Origin: Mycolicibacter heraklionensis
GTDB taxonomy: Bacteria; Actinomycetota; Actinomycetes; Mycobacteriales; Mycobacteriaceae
Assembly (NCBI RefSeq): GCF_019645815.1
Contig: NZ_CP080997.1
Span: 3,228,880-3,292,879, forward strand
DNA: 64,000 bases
Reading direction: 5' to 3'
Notes under the pieces: model-generated
Databases searched by the model: none
What the model saw: only the letters and a program-made list of their open reading frames with translations
What the model was told of the DNA's origin: nothing
Part shown: positions 47,893 through 56,760 of the stretch, piece by piece
Position numbering within the stretch: the stretch's first letter is position 1
Layout of the letters: each line of letters starts with the position of its first letter
Made by a program: the position numbers and the translations under genes

Positions 47893-49332
47893 ATGAGTGA
47901 TCACCGTCATGTCCTCGACGAGGTCCGGCGGGGAATGATCCCAGCGCACATCTACAACGACGCCGAGATCTTCGAACTCGAGAAGGAGCGGCTCTTCCGC
48001 CGGGCCTGGATGTTCGTGGCGCATGAGTCGGAGATCCCCCAAGACGGCGACTACGTGGTGCGACGCATGCTCAACGACTCCTTCATCATTGCGCGCGACT
48101 CCAAGGGCGACGTGCGGGCCATGTTCAACATGTGCCTGCATCGCGGGATGCAGATCTGCCGCGCCGAGATGGGCAACGCCTCCAATTTCCGCTGCCCCTA
48201 CCACGGCTGGTCGTATCGAAACGACGGGCGCATCACCGGCCTGCCCTTCCACCAAGAGGCTTATGGCGGCGAGGCCGGCTTCTCCAAGCGCGGTCAGACG
48301 CTGTTGCCGGCACCGAGCCTGGCCAGTTACAACGGGATGATCTTCATCAGCCTTGATCCCCAGGCTCCGCCGCTCGAAGAGTTTCTCGGCGACTTCAAGT
48401 TCTATCTCGACTTCTACACCAAGCAGAGTCGCAGCGGTCTCGAGGTGCGCGGCCCGCAACGATGGCGCATCAAAGCGAACTGGAAGATCGGCGTCGAGAA
48501 CTTCGCCGGGGACATGTATCACACCCCGCATACCCACGCCTCTGTCGTCGATATCGGGCTGTTTCGTGAACCGAAGGCGCAGAAGCGTAAAGACGGTGCG
48601 ACCTACTGGGCGACCTGCGGCGGCGGTACGACCTACAAGCTGCCGCCGGGCAACTTTGAGGAACGGATGCGCTATGTCGGCTACCCCGACGAGATGGTGG
48701 GGCGAATCAAGGACGTGTGGTCAGCCGATCATCAGCGCATGGTCGCCGACGACGGCTTCATGATCTCGGCGGCATCGTGCTTTCCCAATATGAGCCTGGT
48801 GCACAACTGGCCGAAGATTCAAGACAGCGAAGATGTGTTGCCGTTCATATCGATTCGTACCTGGCAGCCGATCAGTGAGAACGAAACCGAGGTGTACTCG
48901 TGGTTCGCGGTCGACGCGGCCGCCCCCGAGCAATTCAAGAAGGACTCCTACAAGGCCTACCTGATGTGCTTTGGCTCCACGGGCATGTTCGAACAGGATG
49001 ACGTGGAGAACTGGGTGTCGCTGACCAACACCGCTGCCGGCTCCATGGCCCGTCAACTGTTGCTCAACGGACGGATGGGGCTGCTTGCCGACGACACCCC
49101 GGTGGTCAATGCGTTACCGCCGGAGCTGTTCCACGGCCCGGGTACCGCTCAAGTCGGCTACAACGAGAACAATCAGCGAGCGATCCTTCGGATGTGGGCC
49201 GATCACCTTCAAATGCCTCCGGTAGCAACGGACACCGCAGCGATGGGCACGCAGCGCGAAGGAATCACGCCCCTGGTGCAGACCAACGGCACGTCGGCAT
49301 GCGAGACAGCCTGCGAGGAGGCCCGGGTATGA
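47893..49332 (+). CDS. Aromatic ring-hydroxylating dioxygenase, large (Rieske) subunit
   Basis: 479 residues. Rieske [2Fe-2S] ligands are C81/H83 (CLHRG) and C101/H104 (CPYHGW); mononuclear iron ligands are D207, H210 and H215 in ENFAGDMYHTPHTH, with bridging Asp in the same motif and a C-terminal acidic ligand near EQDDVENW. It dihydroxylates an aromatic carboxylate to a cis-dihydrodiol. Downstream genes point to a phthalate-type substrate (3,4-dioxygenation then decarboxylation to protocatechuate), but the substrate is inferred. First gene of a ten-gene overlapping operon. Confidence 0.93.
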   Translation: MSDHRHVLDEVRRGMIPAHIYNDAEIFELEKERLFRRAWMFVAHESEIPQDGDYVVRRMLNDSFIIARDSKGDVRAMFNMCLHRGMQICRAEMGNASNFRCPYHGWSYRNDGRITGLPFHQEAYGGEAGFSKRGQTLLPAPSLASYNGMIFISLDPQAPPLEEFLGDFKFYLDFYTKQSRSGLEVRGPQRWRIKANWKIGVENFAGDMYHTPHTHASVVDIGLFREPKAQKRKDGATYWATCGGGTTYKLPPGNFEERMRYVGYPDEMVGRIKDVWSADHQRMVADDGFMISAASCFPNMSLVHNWPKIQDSEDVLPFISIRTWQPISENETEVYSWFAVDAAAPEQFKKDSYKAYLMCFGSTGMFEQDDVENWVSLTNTAAGSMARQLLLNGRMGLLADDTPVVNALPPELFHGPGTAQVGYNENNQRAILRMWADHLQMPPVATDTAAMGTQREGITPLVQTNGTSACETACEEARV

Positions 49333-49955
49333 CATCCACCGAGAAGAGTCAGCGGCCCGGGTTCGCCCGACCGAAAGATGCCGGCGGCCCCTGGGAGCTC
49401 GCAGTTCTGGGCGGCCATGCACCGAAGACGGTTCGTACCGGTAAGCCCTTGCCGTTCAACGACGCCCGGCACCTGCAGGCACATCAGTTCTTGGTCGACG
49501 AGGCCTATCTGCTCGACGCGCAGCAGTACACCGAATGGCTCGACACCCTCACCGAGGACATCCATTACTTCATGCCTGTGCGGGTGACCACCGCCTCGGG
49601 CGCTGGATTCGACACTTCGCCCGGCATGGCCCATTTCGACGAGAACAAATACTCGCTGAACCGGCGCGTCGCGCGCTTTGCGACCGAGCACGCCTGGACC
49701 GAAGATCCTCCGTCGCGGCTGCGCCATCACATCACCAATGTCCGTACCTTTGCCTGCGACGATGACCAGCACCTGATCGTCGAGTCGGCCGAGCTGCTCT
49801 TCCGCAGCCGCGGCGATGTGAACGAGGCGGCGTTCGTCTCCTGCGGCCGTGAAGATCTACTGCGGCGCACTGATGACCAATGGAAGTTGGCGCGGCGCAC
49901 CATCTATGTCGATGAGTCGGTCCTGCGCATGCAGAACTTGGCGGTCTTCCTGTGA
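49329..49955 (+). CDS. Aromatic ring-hydroxylating dioxygenase, small (beta) subunit
   Basis: 208 residues of the NTF2-like (SnoaL) fold. After a variable N-terminus come AHQFLVDEAYLLDAQQYTEWLDTLTEDIHYFMPVRV, the classic beta-subunit block, then RLRHHITNVRTF and LVESAELLFRSRGD. It is structural in the alpha3beta3 oxygenase. ATG 49329 overlaps the alpha stop (ATGA). Confidence 0.93.
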   Translation: MTSTEKSQRPGFARPKDAGGPWELAVLGGHAPKTVRTGKPLPFNDARHLQAHQFLVDEAYLLDAQQYTEWLDTLTEDIHYFMPVRVTTASGAGFDTSPGMAHFDENKYSLNRRVARFATEHAWTEDPPSRLRHHITNVRTFACDDDQHLIVESAELLFRSRGDVNEAAFVSCGREDLLRRTDDQWKLARRTIYVDESVLRMQNLAVFL

Positions 49956-50212
49956 GCGCACTCGACGACCTCATGGCTAATGCGGTCGGTGACGCAATAA
50001 CCATCGCCAACGAATTCACCGAAGTGACGCTGCACCGGGTCGATACCCGCAACGGTTCGCGGCTGCTGATCACGTCGCCGAAGTCGGGACAGTGGATCAG
50101 TCTCGACGCCCTGGAACTTGAGGCATTGACCTGGCAGAACGCCTACACTCTGGCCGCGATGGTCGGCAACATGCATCAACCGCTGCTCTGCGACGACAGT
50201 GACCTGCCATGA
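49952..50212 (+). CDS. Small conserved protein of the dioxygenase operon
   Basis: 86 residues: SALDDLMANAVGDAITIANEFTEVTLHRVDTRNGSRLLIT ... SGQWISLDALELEALTWQ. There is a single cysteine near the C-terminus and no CxxC or Cys cluster, so it is not a ferredoxin, although it occupies the position where a ferredoxin gene often lies. Overlap of 4 bp with both neighbours argues strongly that it is translated with the oxygenase. Function unknown; an assembly factor or accessory subunit is possible. Confidence 0.8.
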   Translation: MSALDDLMANAVGDAITIANEFTEVTLHRVDTRNGSRLLITSPKSGQWISLDALELEALTWQNAYTLAAMVGNMHQPLLCDDSDLP

Positions 50213-51009
50213 CGGGATGGCTGGACGGAAAACGGGCGCTGGTCGTCGGGGCTGGCTCAGGCATCGGCCGAGCAGTCGTTGACGCCTATCTCGAAGAGGG
50301 AGCCCAGGTCGCGGTGTTGGAACGCGATCCGGCGAAGTGCGCCGCCTTGGCAAGGCAATTGCCGGGACTTCCGGTCACCGAGGGAGACGCAACGACAGCC
50401 GAGGCCAACAAACGCGCTGTCGCAGCAGCCGTCGCCGCGTTCGGCGGCCTGGACACGCTGGTCAACTGCGTCGGGATCTTCGACTTCTACAAGGGAATCA
50501 CCGACATCTCCGCCGAAGAGCTGGCGCCGGCCTTCGACGAAATGTTCAAGACGAACGTGCTGAGTCATCTGCAGTCGGTGAAGGCCGCCGTCCCGGCGCT
50601 GCAAGCCCAGGAGCGCTCGTCGATCGTCCTCACCGAGTCGGCGTCGTCGTTCTATCCGGGCCGCGGCGGCGTGCTCTACGTCGCGTCGAAGTTCGCCGTT
50701 CGCGGCCTGGTCGCGACCCTCGCCTACGAACTCGCCCCGCACATCCGGGTCAACGGTGTTGCACCAGGCGGAACGTTGAACACCGACCTGCGCGGTCTGC
50801 GCAACCTGTCGCTGGACCATATCCGCCTCGACGACACCCCTGACCGGGCACGCGACCTTGCGGCCCGCACGCCCCTCAATGTCGCACTCACTCCGCAGGA
50901 CCACGCCTGGAGCTACGTCTTCCTGGCATCAGACCGGTCCCGCGGCATCACCGCCGGCAGCACACATCCCGACGGCGGATTCGGAATGACTACCGGGGCC
51001 AACACGTGA
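50209..51009 (+). CDS. SDR-family cis-dihydrodiol dehydrogenase (BphB/HcaB-like)
   Basis: 266 residues. NAD motif GAGSGIG at 14-20; catalytic Ser144, Tyr157 and Lys161 (YVASK); NAG-like motif replaced by NCVGIFD. The block LYVASKFAVRGLVATLAYELAPHIRVNGVAPGG is characteristic of dihydrodiol dehydrogenases such as BphB and HcaB. It rearomatises the cis-diol from the oxygenase with reduction of NAD. ATGA-coupled on both sides. Confidence 0.92.
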   Translation: MTGWLDGKRALVVGAGSGIGRAVVDAYLEEGAQVAVLERDPAKCAALARQLPGLPVTEGDATTAEANKRAVAAAVAAFGGLDTLVNCVGIFDFYKGITDISAEELAPAFDEMFKTNVLSHLQSVKAAVPALQAQERSSIVLTESASSFYPGRGGVLYVASKFAVRGLVATLAYELAPHIRVNGVAPGGTLNTDLRGLRNLSLDHIRLDDTPDRARDLAARTPLNVALTPQDHAWSYVFLASDRSRGITAGSTHPDGGFGMTTGANT

Positions 51010-51734
51010 ACACCGACGACCTGGCGCCGCTGCGGCTAGAGGTTGCGCAGGCCTGCCGAGTCGCTGCCGCCCGCGGCCTGGTGGACGGAATTCTCGGACA
51101 CATCAGTGCCCGGATCGACGACGAACACCTACTCGTGCGGTGTCGCAGCGACTCTGACGACGGCGTGGCCTTCACTCGGCCCGACGACATTCGGCTCATC
51201 CGCTTCGACGGAACCCCCGGTATCGCAGGGGAATTAGACGGGTATCGGGTACCCAACGAGTTGCCGATTCACGTCGAGACGCTGCTGGCACATCCCGAAC
51301 ACCGGGCGGTGGCCCACCTGCATCCGGCGGCCGTCGTGGCCGCCGACCTGGCGGGCATCACGATAGAACCCCTCTACGGGGCTTTCGACATCCCCGGCGC
51401 ATGGCTCGCGCGCCGCGGCGTCCCGGTGTACCCGAGGGCGGTGCTGATCCGCACCGCAGAACTCGGCAAGGAGATGGTCGCCGCCATGGCGGGCAAGCCG
51501 GTGGTGATCTGTCGCGGCCATGGAATCACCAGTGCCGCTGCCACGGTTCGCCAGGCTGTCCTGCAAGCGATAAGCCTGGACCAATTGGCTTCGATGTCAC
51601 TGCGAGTGCGCTCCGCGGGCGGCGTGTGTAAGCCGATCGACGAGTCAGACTTGGCAGATCTGCCCGACCTCGGCCCCGCATTCACTGCGGATGCCGCCTG
51701 GCGCCATGAACTGGCCCGGCTGGAGTGGCGATGA
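51006..51734 (+). CDS. Class II aldolase/adducin-family decarboxylase (PhtC-like)
   Basis: 242 residues. Zinc ligands H104 and H106 (AHLHP) and H172 (CRGHG), with Glu85 in PNELPIHVE as likely acid-base. Actinobacterial 3,4-dihydroxyphthalate 2-decarboxylase (PhtC) belongs, to my knowledge, to this family and yields protocatechuate. That fits a gene placed between a dihydrodiol dehydrogenase and protocatechuate dioxygenase, and is the main argument for a phthalate-like starting substrate. GTG start, 4-bp overlaps. Confidence 0.85.
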   Translation: MNTDDLAPLRLEVAQACRVAAARGLVDGILGHISARIDDEHLLVRCRSDSDDGVAFTRPDDIRLIRFDGTPGIAGELDGYRVPNELPIHVETLLAHPEHRAVAHLHPAAVVAADLAGITIEPLYGAFDIPGAWLARRGVPVYPRAVLIRTAELGKEMVAAMAGKPVVICRGHGITSAAATVRQAVLQAISLDQLASMSLRVRSAGGVCKPIDESDLADLPDLGPAFTADAAWRHELARLEWR

Positions 51735-52480
51735 CCGGTCAGGCGGAGATCAGCGCGGAAATCGCGGCAATCCAGGCCGAGTACGAACGCGCCGGCATCG
51801 AGGAAAGTCAACCGAAGCTGGACTATCCGCCGTATCGCAGCAGCGTGCTTCGGCATCCGAAAAGTGCGCTGCACCTGGTAGACCCAGAGGGCGTCGAGCT
51901 CCGGGCGCCCTGTTTCGGCGAGTGCGACATCGCCCTCCCCGACGCGGATCTGACGATCCAGCACGCCGGCCCACCGATCGGTGAGCGCACCGTGGTGACC
52001 GGGCGGGTCCTCGACGGTGACGGCAGGCCGGTCCGCCGGCAACTCGTCGAGATCTGGCAGGCCAATGCCAGCGGGCGCTACATTCACCAGGGGGATCAGC
52101 ATCCCGCGCCTTTGGACCCCAATTTCACCGGAGCGGGGCGTTGCCTCACCGACGACGACGGGGTCTACCGGTTCACCACGATCAAGCCCGGCCCCTACCC
52201 CTGGCGCAACCACCACAACGCCTGGCGTCCCGCCCACATCCACTTCTCCTTGTTCGGCCGTGAATTCACGCAGCGGATGATCACTCAGATGTATTTCCCC
52301 GGCGACCCGCTGTTCGCGCTGGACCCGATCTATCAGTCGATCACCGACCAGAAAGCCCGCGATCGGCTCGTCGCGGTCTACGACCACGACATCACCAGCC
52401 ACGAGTGGGCCACCGGCTACCGCTGGGACATCGTGCTCACCGGCCCAGCCGCAACGCCTTTCGAGGACCACGATGACTAA
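51731..52480 (+). CDS. pcaH: Protocatechuate 3,4-dioxygenase beta subunit
   Basis: 249 residues. Ferric iron ligands Y117 (SGRYIHQ), Y156 (GPYPWRN), H169 and H171 (RPAHIHFS) are all present. It cleaves protocatechuate between the hydroxyls (intradiol) to 3-carboxy-cis,cis-muconate. ATG 51731 overlaps the previous stop; an in-frame GTG 6 bp upstream is an alternative. Confidence 0.96.
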   Translation: MTGQAEISAEIAAIQAEYERAGIEESQPKLDYPPYRSSVLRHPKSALHLVDPEGVELRAPCFGECDIALPDADLTIQHAGPPIGERTVVTGRVLDGDGRPVRRQLVEIWQANASGRYIHQGDQHPAPLDPNFTGAGRCLTDDDGVYRFTTIKPGPYPWRNHHNAWRPAHIHFSLFGREFTQRMITQMYFPGDPLFALDPIYQSITDQKARDRLVAVYDHDITSHEWATGYRWDIVLTGPAATPFEDHDD

Positions 52481-53024
52481 GCTGACGGCCACGCCCGGGC
52501 AGACCATCGGCCCGTTCTTCGGCTACGCATTGCCGTTCGACCGCGGCAACGAACTGGTACCTCCCGGCTCACCCGGCGCCATCCGGCTACACGGCACCGT
52601 CACCGACGGCGCCGGTGCGCCCGTTCCCGATGCGCTGGTGGAGATCTGGCAGGCCGACGCGGGCGGCGCTGCGCCGACCACCTCCGATTCACTTCGTCGC
52701 GACGGCTGCGCATTCGCCGGGTGGGGACGCGCCGCAACAGATGCCCACGGCCGCTACAGCTTCACGACGGTGAAACCAGGAGCACCCCAGCAGTCGACGC
52801 CATTTGTTGCCGTCACGATATTCGCGCGCGGCCTGCTGAACCGGTTGTTCACTCGTGCCTATCTGCCCGGCGATCAACTCCACGCAGACCGACTGTTGAA
52901 CTCCGTTCCTGTTGACCGTCGCCATACCCTCATTGCGGTGCCCGACGAGCATGGCTTTCGGTTCGACGTCAGGCTGCAGGGCGCCGACGAGACGATATTC
53001 CTGCGCTACCGGGAGCGGCCATGA
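52473..53024 (+). CDS. pcaG: Protocatechuate 3,4-dioxygenase alpha subunit
   Basis: 183 residues with the same intradiol fold (TPGQTIGPFFGYALP, VTDGAGAPVPDALVEIWQADAGG, FTTVKPG) but without the Tyr/His iron ligands, as expected for the alpha chain. It pairs with PcaH. The start lies 8 bp inside pcaH. Confidence 0.96.
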   Translation: MTKLTATPGQTIGPFFGYALPFDRGNELVPPGSPGAIRLHGTVTDGAGAPVPDALVEIWQADAGGAAPTTSDSLRRDGCAFAGWGRAATDAHGRYSFTTVKPGAPQQSTPFVAVTIFARGLLNRLFTRAYLPGDQLHADRLLNSVPVDRRHTLIAVPDEHGFRFDVRLQGADETIFLRYRERP

Positions 53025-54223
53025 CCGACTTGTTGTGGCCCGGCGACCACCGGGCCGGACAGATTTTCAGCGATGCTGGGTACCTGGCGGCGATGGTGCA
53101 GGTCGAAAACGCTTGGCTCGGTGTGCTTGTCGACTCCGGCATCGCGCCGGCCTCGGCACGGGCCGACCTGACCGCAGCGATCTCGGCAGCTGACGTGGAA
53201 ACAGTGGCCGTAGCGGCCGAGGCGACCGGCAACCCGGTCCCCGGCGTCCTCGAATTGCTGCGCGAACGCACCGGCGGCGAACCGGCACACTGGCTGCACC
53301 GAGGCCTGACCAGCCAGGACGTCGTCGACACCGCACTGATGCTCTGCCTACGCGACGCACTGTGCCGAGTTCGCAGCGAACTCGGCACGCAGGTGCGCGC
53401 CCTGGCCGCCCTGGCCAAGACTTACCGTGACAGCCCGATGCTTGCCCGCACGTTGACCCAGCCCGCGTTGCCCACCACGGTCGGCATGAAGATTGCCCAC
53501 TGGCTCACCGGCCTTTTGGATGGCGCCGACTGTGTCACCGCCCTGCCGCAGCTGTCGGTGCAGGCCGGCGGTGCCGCGGGAACCATGGCCGCTGCCACCG
53601 AGTTAGCCGGCTCACCCATCGATGCCATGAGCCTGTCCGGGCGACTGGCCACAGCTCTTGGCCTGGCCGACAGCCCGCCATGGCACACCACTCGGTCAGT
53701 CATCACCCGCGTGGGCGACGCGCTGGTGACCTGTTGCGACGCCTGGTCCCACATCGCCAACGACGTCGCGGCGAGCAGCAGGCCCGAGATCGGTGAACTG
53801 ACCGAGGGCCGCGGCGGTGGTTCGTCGACGATGCCGCACAAGAACAATCCGGTGTTATCCGTACTGATCCGCCGTGCTGGGTTGGTGGCACCGTCGCTGG
53901 CCGCCAGCTTGCACACCGCTTCGGCCGCCAGCGTCGATGAGCGCTCCGACGGCGGCTGGCACGCCGAATGGGCAGCCCTGCGGACCCTGTCCCGCTCTGC
54001 CGTGGCAGCTGCGGCGCAGACCACCGACCTGGTCGCCGGGCTGGTCATCGACACCGATCGCGCCGCGGCGAACCTTGCCGCCGCCGGCGACCTGCTCGGG
54101 GAGCAGCGGGCGATGACTGAGTTGACCGGGCAGACCGCTCGCAGCGACTACACCGGGGCGGCAAGCCATCTCATCGACGCCGTGCTGCAACGCGCGCACC
54201 ACCACCTGATGGAGGCAACATGA
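53021..54223 (+). CDS. pcaB: 3-carboxy-cis,cis-muconate cycloisomerase
   Basis: 400 residues of the fumarase/aspartase superfamily: LHRGLTSQDVVDTALML and the signature GGSSTMPHKNNPVLS near residue 275. It lactonises carboxymuconate to gamma-carboxymuconolactone. 4-bp overlaps with pcaG and pcaL. Confidence 0.95.
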   Translation: MTDLLWPGDHRAGQIFSDAGYLAAMVQVENAWLGVLVDSGIAPASARADLTAAISAADVETVAVAAEATGNPVPGVLELLRERTGGEPAHWLHRGLTSQDVVDTALMLCLRDALCRVRSELGTQVRALAALAKTYRDSPMLARTLTQPALPTTVGMKIAHWLTGLLDGADCVTALPQLSVQAGGAAGTMAAATELAGSPIDAMSLSGRLATALGLADSPPWHTTRSVITRVGDALVTCCDAWSHIANDVAASSRPEIGELTEGRGGGSSTMPHKNNPVLSVLIRRAGLVAPSLAASLHTASAASVDERSDGGWHAEWAALRTLSRSAVAAAAQTTDLVAGLVIDTDRAAANLAAAGDLLGEQRAMTELTGQTARSDYTGAASHLIDAVLQRAHHHLMEAT

Positions 54224-55377
54224 GCGTGCCGCGGCTGGTCGGCACCGACTTCGGCGGACCGCAGGACGCGGACTTGCTCCTGCTCGGACCATCCCTGGGT
54301 ACCTCGGCAATTGCCCTCTGGGGCTTGGCCGCTGAACAACTCGCCGAACGTCTGCGCGTCGTCGCGTGGGACCTTCCCGGCCACGGTCGCAGCCCGGCAG
54401 CTCCCTTCCGGATGCCGGACCTGGCGGCCGGCGTGCTGGCCTTGGTGGACGAGATCGCGCCGGGCGCGGCATTCCACTACGCCGGCAACTCCATCGGAGG
54501 CTCGGTCGGTTTGCAGCTGCTGCTCGATGCGCCCGAGCGGCTGTCGAGTGCCACGCTGCTGTGCACCGGCGCCACCATCGGCCGGGCCGAGGACTGGGCC
54601 ACCCGAGCCGCCACCGTGCGAACCTCGGGCACCGGCGCCGTTGTCGAGGCATCGCTGCAGCGCTGGTTCGCCCCCGGTTTCACCGACCGAGCCCCCGAGC
54701 TGGTCGCCGCGTTGGTGGAAGCGTTGCGCGGCACCGACAACGAATCGTATGCCCAGGCCTGCGAGGCATTGGCCGATTTCGACGTGACCGCCCAACTCGG
54801 TCGGATCGCCGCACCGGTGTTGGCCATTGCCGGATCCCATGATGGCGCCACTCCCCCAGAGTTGCTGGGCCAGATCGCTTCCGGTGTCCAACACGGTCGC
54901 CTGGTGGTGCTCGACGCCGTGGGCCACCTGGCACCCGTCGAAGCCCCCGAGGCGACCGCCAACCTCGTTCTCGACCATCTGATGGTGCGGGACCCGGTCT
55001 ACACCGCGGGCATGTCGGTGCGACGTAACGTCCTCGGCGACACCCACGTCGACCGCACGGTCGCGCACACCACCGAGTTCACCGCCGACTTCCAGGAGCT
55101 GATCACTCGGTATGCGTGGGGCAGCATCTGGACCCGGGACGGCCTCGACCGGCGCAGCCGCTCGATCGTCACCCTGACGGCCTTGGTGGCGCGGGGCCAC
55201 CACGAGGAACTTGCCCTGCATCTGCGCGCGGCGCGCCGCAATGGCCTGAGCAACGACGAGATCAAAGAGGTGTTGTTGCAGACCGCCATCTATTGCGGTG
55301 TACCCGATGCCAATACCGCGTTCCGCATTGCCGCGCAGGTGCTCGCCGACTATGACGCCTCCGAGGCCGCCGGGTGA
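54220..55377 (+). CDS. pcaL: Fused beta-ketoadipate enol-lactone hydrolase / 4-carboxymuconolactone decarboxylase
   Basis: 385 residues. The N-terminal alpha/beta hydrolase (about 1-255) has the nucleophile elbow GNSIGGS and a C-terminal His in DAVGHLAPVE. The C-terminal carboxymuconolactone decarboxylase domain (about 262-385) has RSRSIVTLTALVARGHHEEL and YCGVPDANTAFRIA. The PcaD-PcaC fusion is typical of actinobacteria and yields beta-ketoadipate. GTG or ATG lie within the overlap; ATG 54220 is used. Confidence 0.95.
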   Translation: MSVPRLVGTDFGGPQDADLLLLGPSLGTSAIALWGLAAEQLAERLRVVAWDLPGHGRSPAAPFRMPDLAAGVLALVDEIAPGAAFHYAGNSIGGSVGLQLLLDAPERLSSATLLCTGATIGRAEDWATRAATVRTSGTGAVVEASLQRWFAPGFTDRAPELVAALVEALRGTDNESYAQACEALADFDVTAQLGRIAAPVLAIAGSHDGATPPELLGQIASGVQHGRLVVLDAVGHLAPVEAPEATANLVLDHLMVRDPVYTAGMSVRRNVLGDTHVDRTVAHTTEFTADFQELITRYAWGSIWTRDGLDRRSRSIVTLTALVARGHHEELALHLRAARRNGLSNDEIKEVLLQTAIYCGVPDANTAFRIAAQVLADYDASEAAG

Positions 55378-56042
55378 GCCGCACGGTTATCTGCGACACC
55401 GCCGCCGAGGCGCTGTCCGGAGTCTCCGACGGTGCGACGATTCTGGTGGGTGGATTCGGGATGGCCGGGATGCCCACCGCGCTGGTCGACGCACTGATCG
55501 CCCAGGGAGCCGGCGATCTCACCATCGTCAGCAACAATGCGGGCAATGCCGATACCGGACTGGCGGCGCTGTTGGCCGCGGGCCGGGTGCGCAAGGTGAT
55601 CTGTTCGTTTCCCCGCCAGTCCGATTCCTATGTGTTCGACGGCCTGTATCGCGCCGGCAAGATCGCTCTGGAGTTGGTACCTCAGGGCAACCTCGCCGAA
55701 CGCATCCGCGCCGCCGGTGCGGGTATCGGTGCGTTCTACTGCCCCACCGGCGTTGGCACGCTGCTCACCGAGGGTAAGGAGATTCGGACCATCAACGGCC
55801 GAGATTACGCGCTGGAGTACCCCATTCACGGGGATGTCGCGCTGATCCGCGCTTGGGTCGGCGACCGCGCGGGAAACCTGGTGTATCGCAAGACCGCCCG
55901 CAACTTCGGCCCGGTGATGGCTGCCGCCGCCACGCTGACGGTCGCCGAGGTGTCGCGTGTCGTCGACACCGGCCAACTCGATCCCGAGGCGATTGTCACG
56001 CCGGGAATCTATGTCGACCGGATCCTGGAGACCAGCTCGTGA
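55374..56042 (+). CDS. pcaI: 3-oxoadipate CoA-transferase, alpha subunit
   Basis: 222 residues: GATILVGGFGMAGMPTALVDALI (CoA-transferase I motif), SNNAGNADTGLAALL, GAFYCPTGVGTLLTEGKE. With PcaJ it moves CoA from succinyl-CoA to beta-ketoadipate. GTG start overlapping pcaL. Confidence 0.94.
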   Translation: MSRTVICDTAAEALSGVSDGATILVGGFGMAGMPTALVDALIAQGAGDLTIVSNNAGNADTGLAALLAAGRVRKVICSFPRQSDSYVFDGLYRAGKIALELVPQGNLAERIRAAGAGIGAFYCPTGVGTLLTEGKEIRTINGRDYALEYPIHGDVALIRAWVGDRAGNLVYRKTARNFGPVMAAAATLTVAEVSRVVDTGQLDPEAIVTPGIYVDRILETSS

Positions 56043-56713
56043 CGCCAATCCCGGCGAGTGCGATCGAGCACGTTGAGCGCGGTCCCCTGACCCGCGACGA
56101 ACTGGCCGCCGTCATCGCCCGGGACATCCCGGCGGGCTCGTACGTCAATCTCGGTATCGGGCAGCCCACGCTCGTCGCAGATCACCTGTCGCCCGAAGAC
56201 GCCGTGGTACTGCACACCGAGAACGGCATGCTGGGCATGGGACCCGCGGCACGGGGCGAGGACATCGATCCCGACCTCACCAACGCCGGCAAGATACCGG
56301 TCACCGAGATGCCCGGGGCCTGCTACTTCCACCACGCCGATTCGTTCGCGATGATGCGCGGCGGGCACCTCGACGTGTGCGTGCTGGGAGCATTACAGGT
56401 CAGTCAGCACGGCGACCTGGCCAACTGGCACACCGGAGAACCGGGCGCGATCCCGGCCGTCGGCGGAGCAATGGACTTGGCGATCGGAGCCAAGAACGTC
56501 TTCGTGATGATGGACCTGTTCACCAAAGACGGTGCCGCCAAACTGGTTCCGTCGTGCAGTTATCCGCTGACCGGTCTGCGCTGCGTCAGCAGGGTCTATA
56601 CCGAGTACGCCATCATCGACATCGACACCGCCGCCGGAACGATCCGGGCCCGCGAAACCTTCGGTACCACCCTCGCTGACCTGGCGGCGAGAGTGCCCGT
56701 CGATTTCAGCTAA
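56039..56713 (+). CDS. pcaJ: 3-oxoadipate CoA-transferase, beta subunit
   Basis: 224 residues: YVNLGIGQPTLVADHL and the catalytic glutamate motif LHTENGMLGMG, then GGAMDLAIGAKNVFVMMDL. GTG 56039 overlaps the pcaI stop (GTGA). Last gene of the operon; the thiolase PcaF that would split beta-ketoadipyl-CoA is absent from the window. Followed after 47 bp by convergent leuB. Confidence 0.94.
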   Translation: MTPIPASAIEHVERGPLTRDELAAVIARDIPAGSYVNLGIGQPTLVADHLSPEDAVVLHTENGMLGMGPAARGEDIDPDLTNAGKIPVTEMPGACYFHHADSFAMMRGGHLDVCVLGALQVSQHGDLANWHTGEPGAIPAVGGAMDLAIGAKNVFVMMDLFTKDGAAKLVPSCSYPLTGLRCVSRVYTEYAIIDIDTAAGTIRARETFGTTLADLAARVPVDFS

Positions 56714-56760
56714 CCCCAGCAGCCCACCGCAGGTGTTCCGACTGGGCACCCAATAGCCGC

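Noticed and set aside
49952..50212. Ferredoxin component of the oxygenase
   Set aside because: Only one cysteine and no cluster-binding motif.
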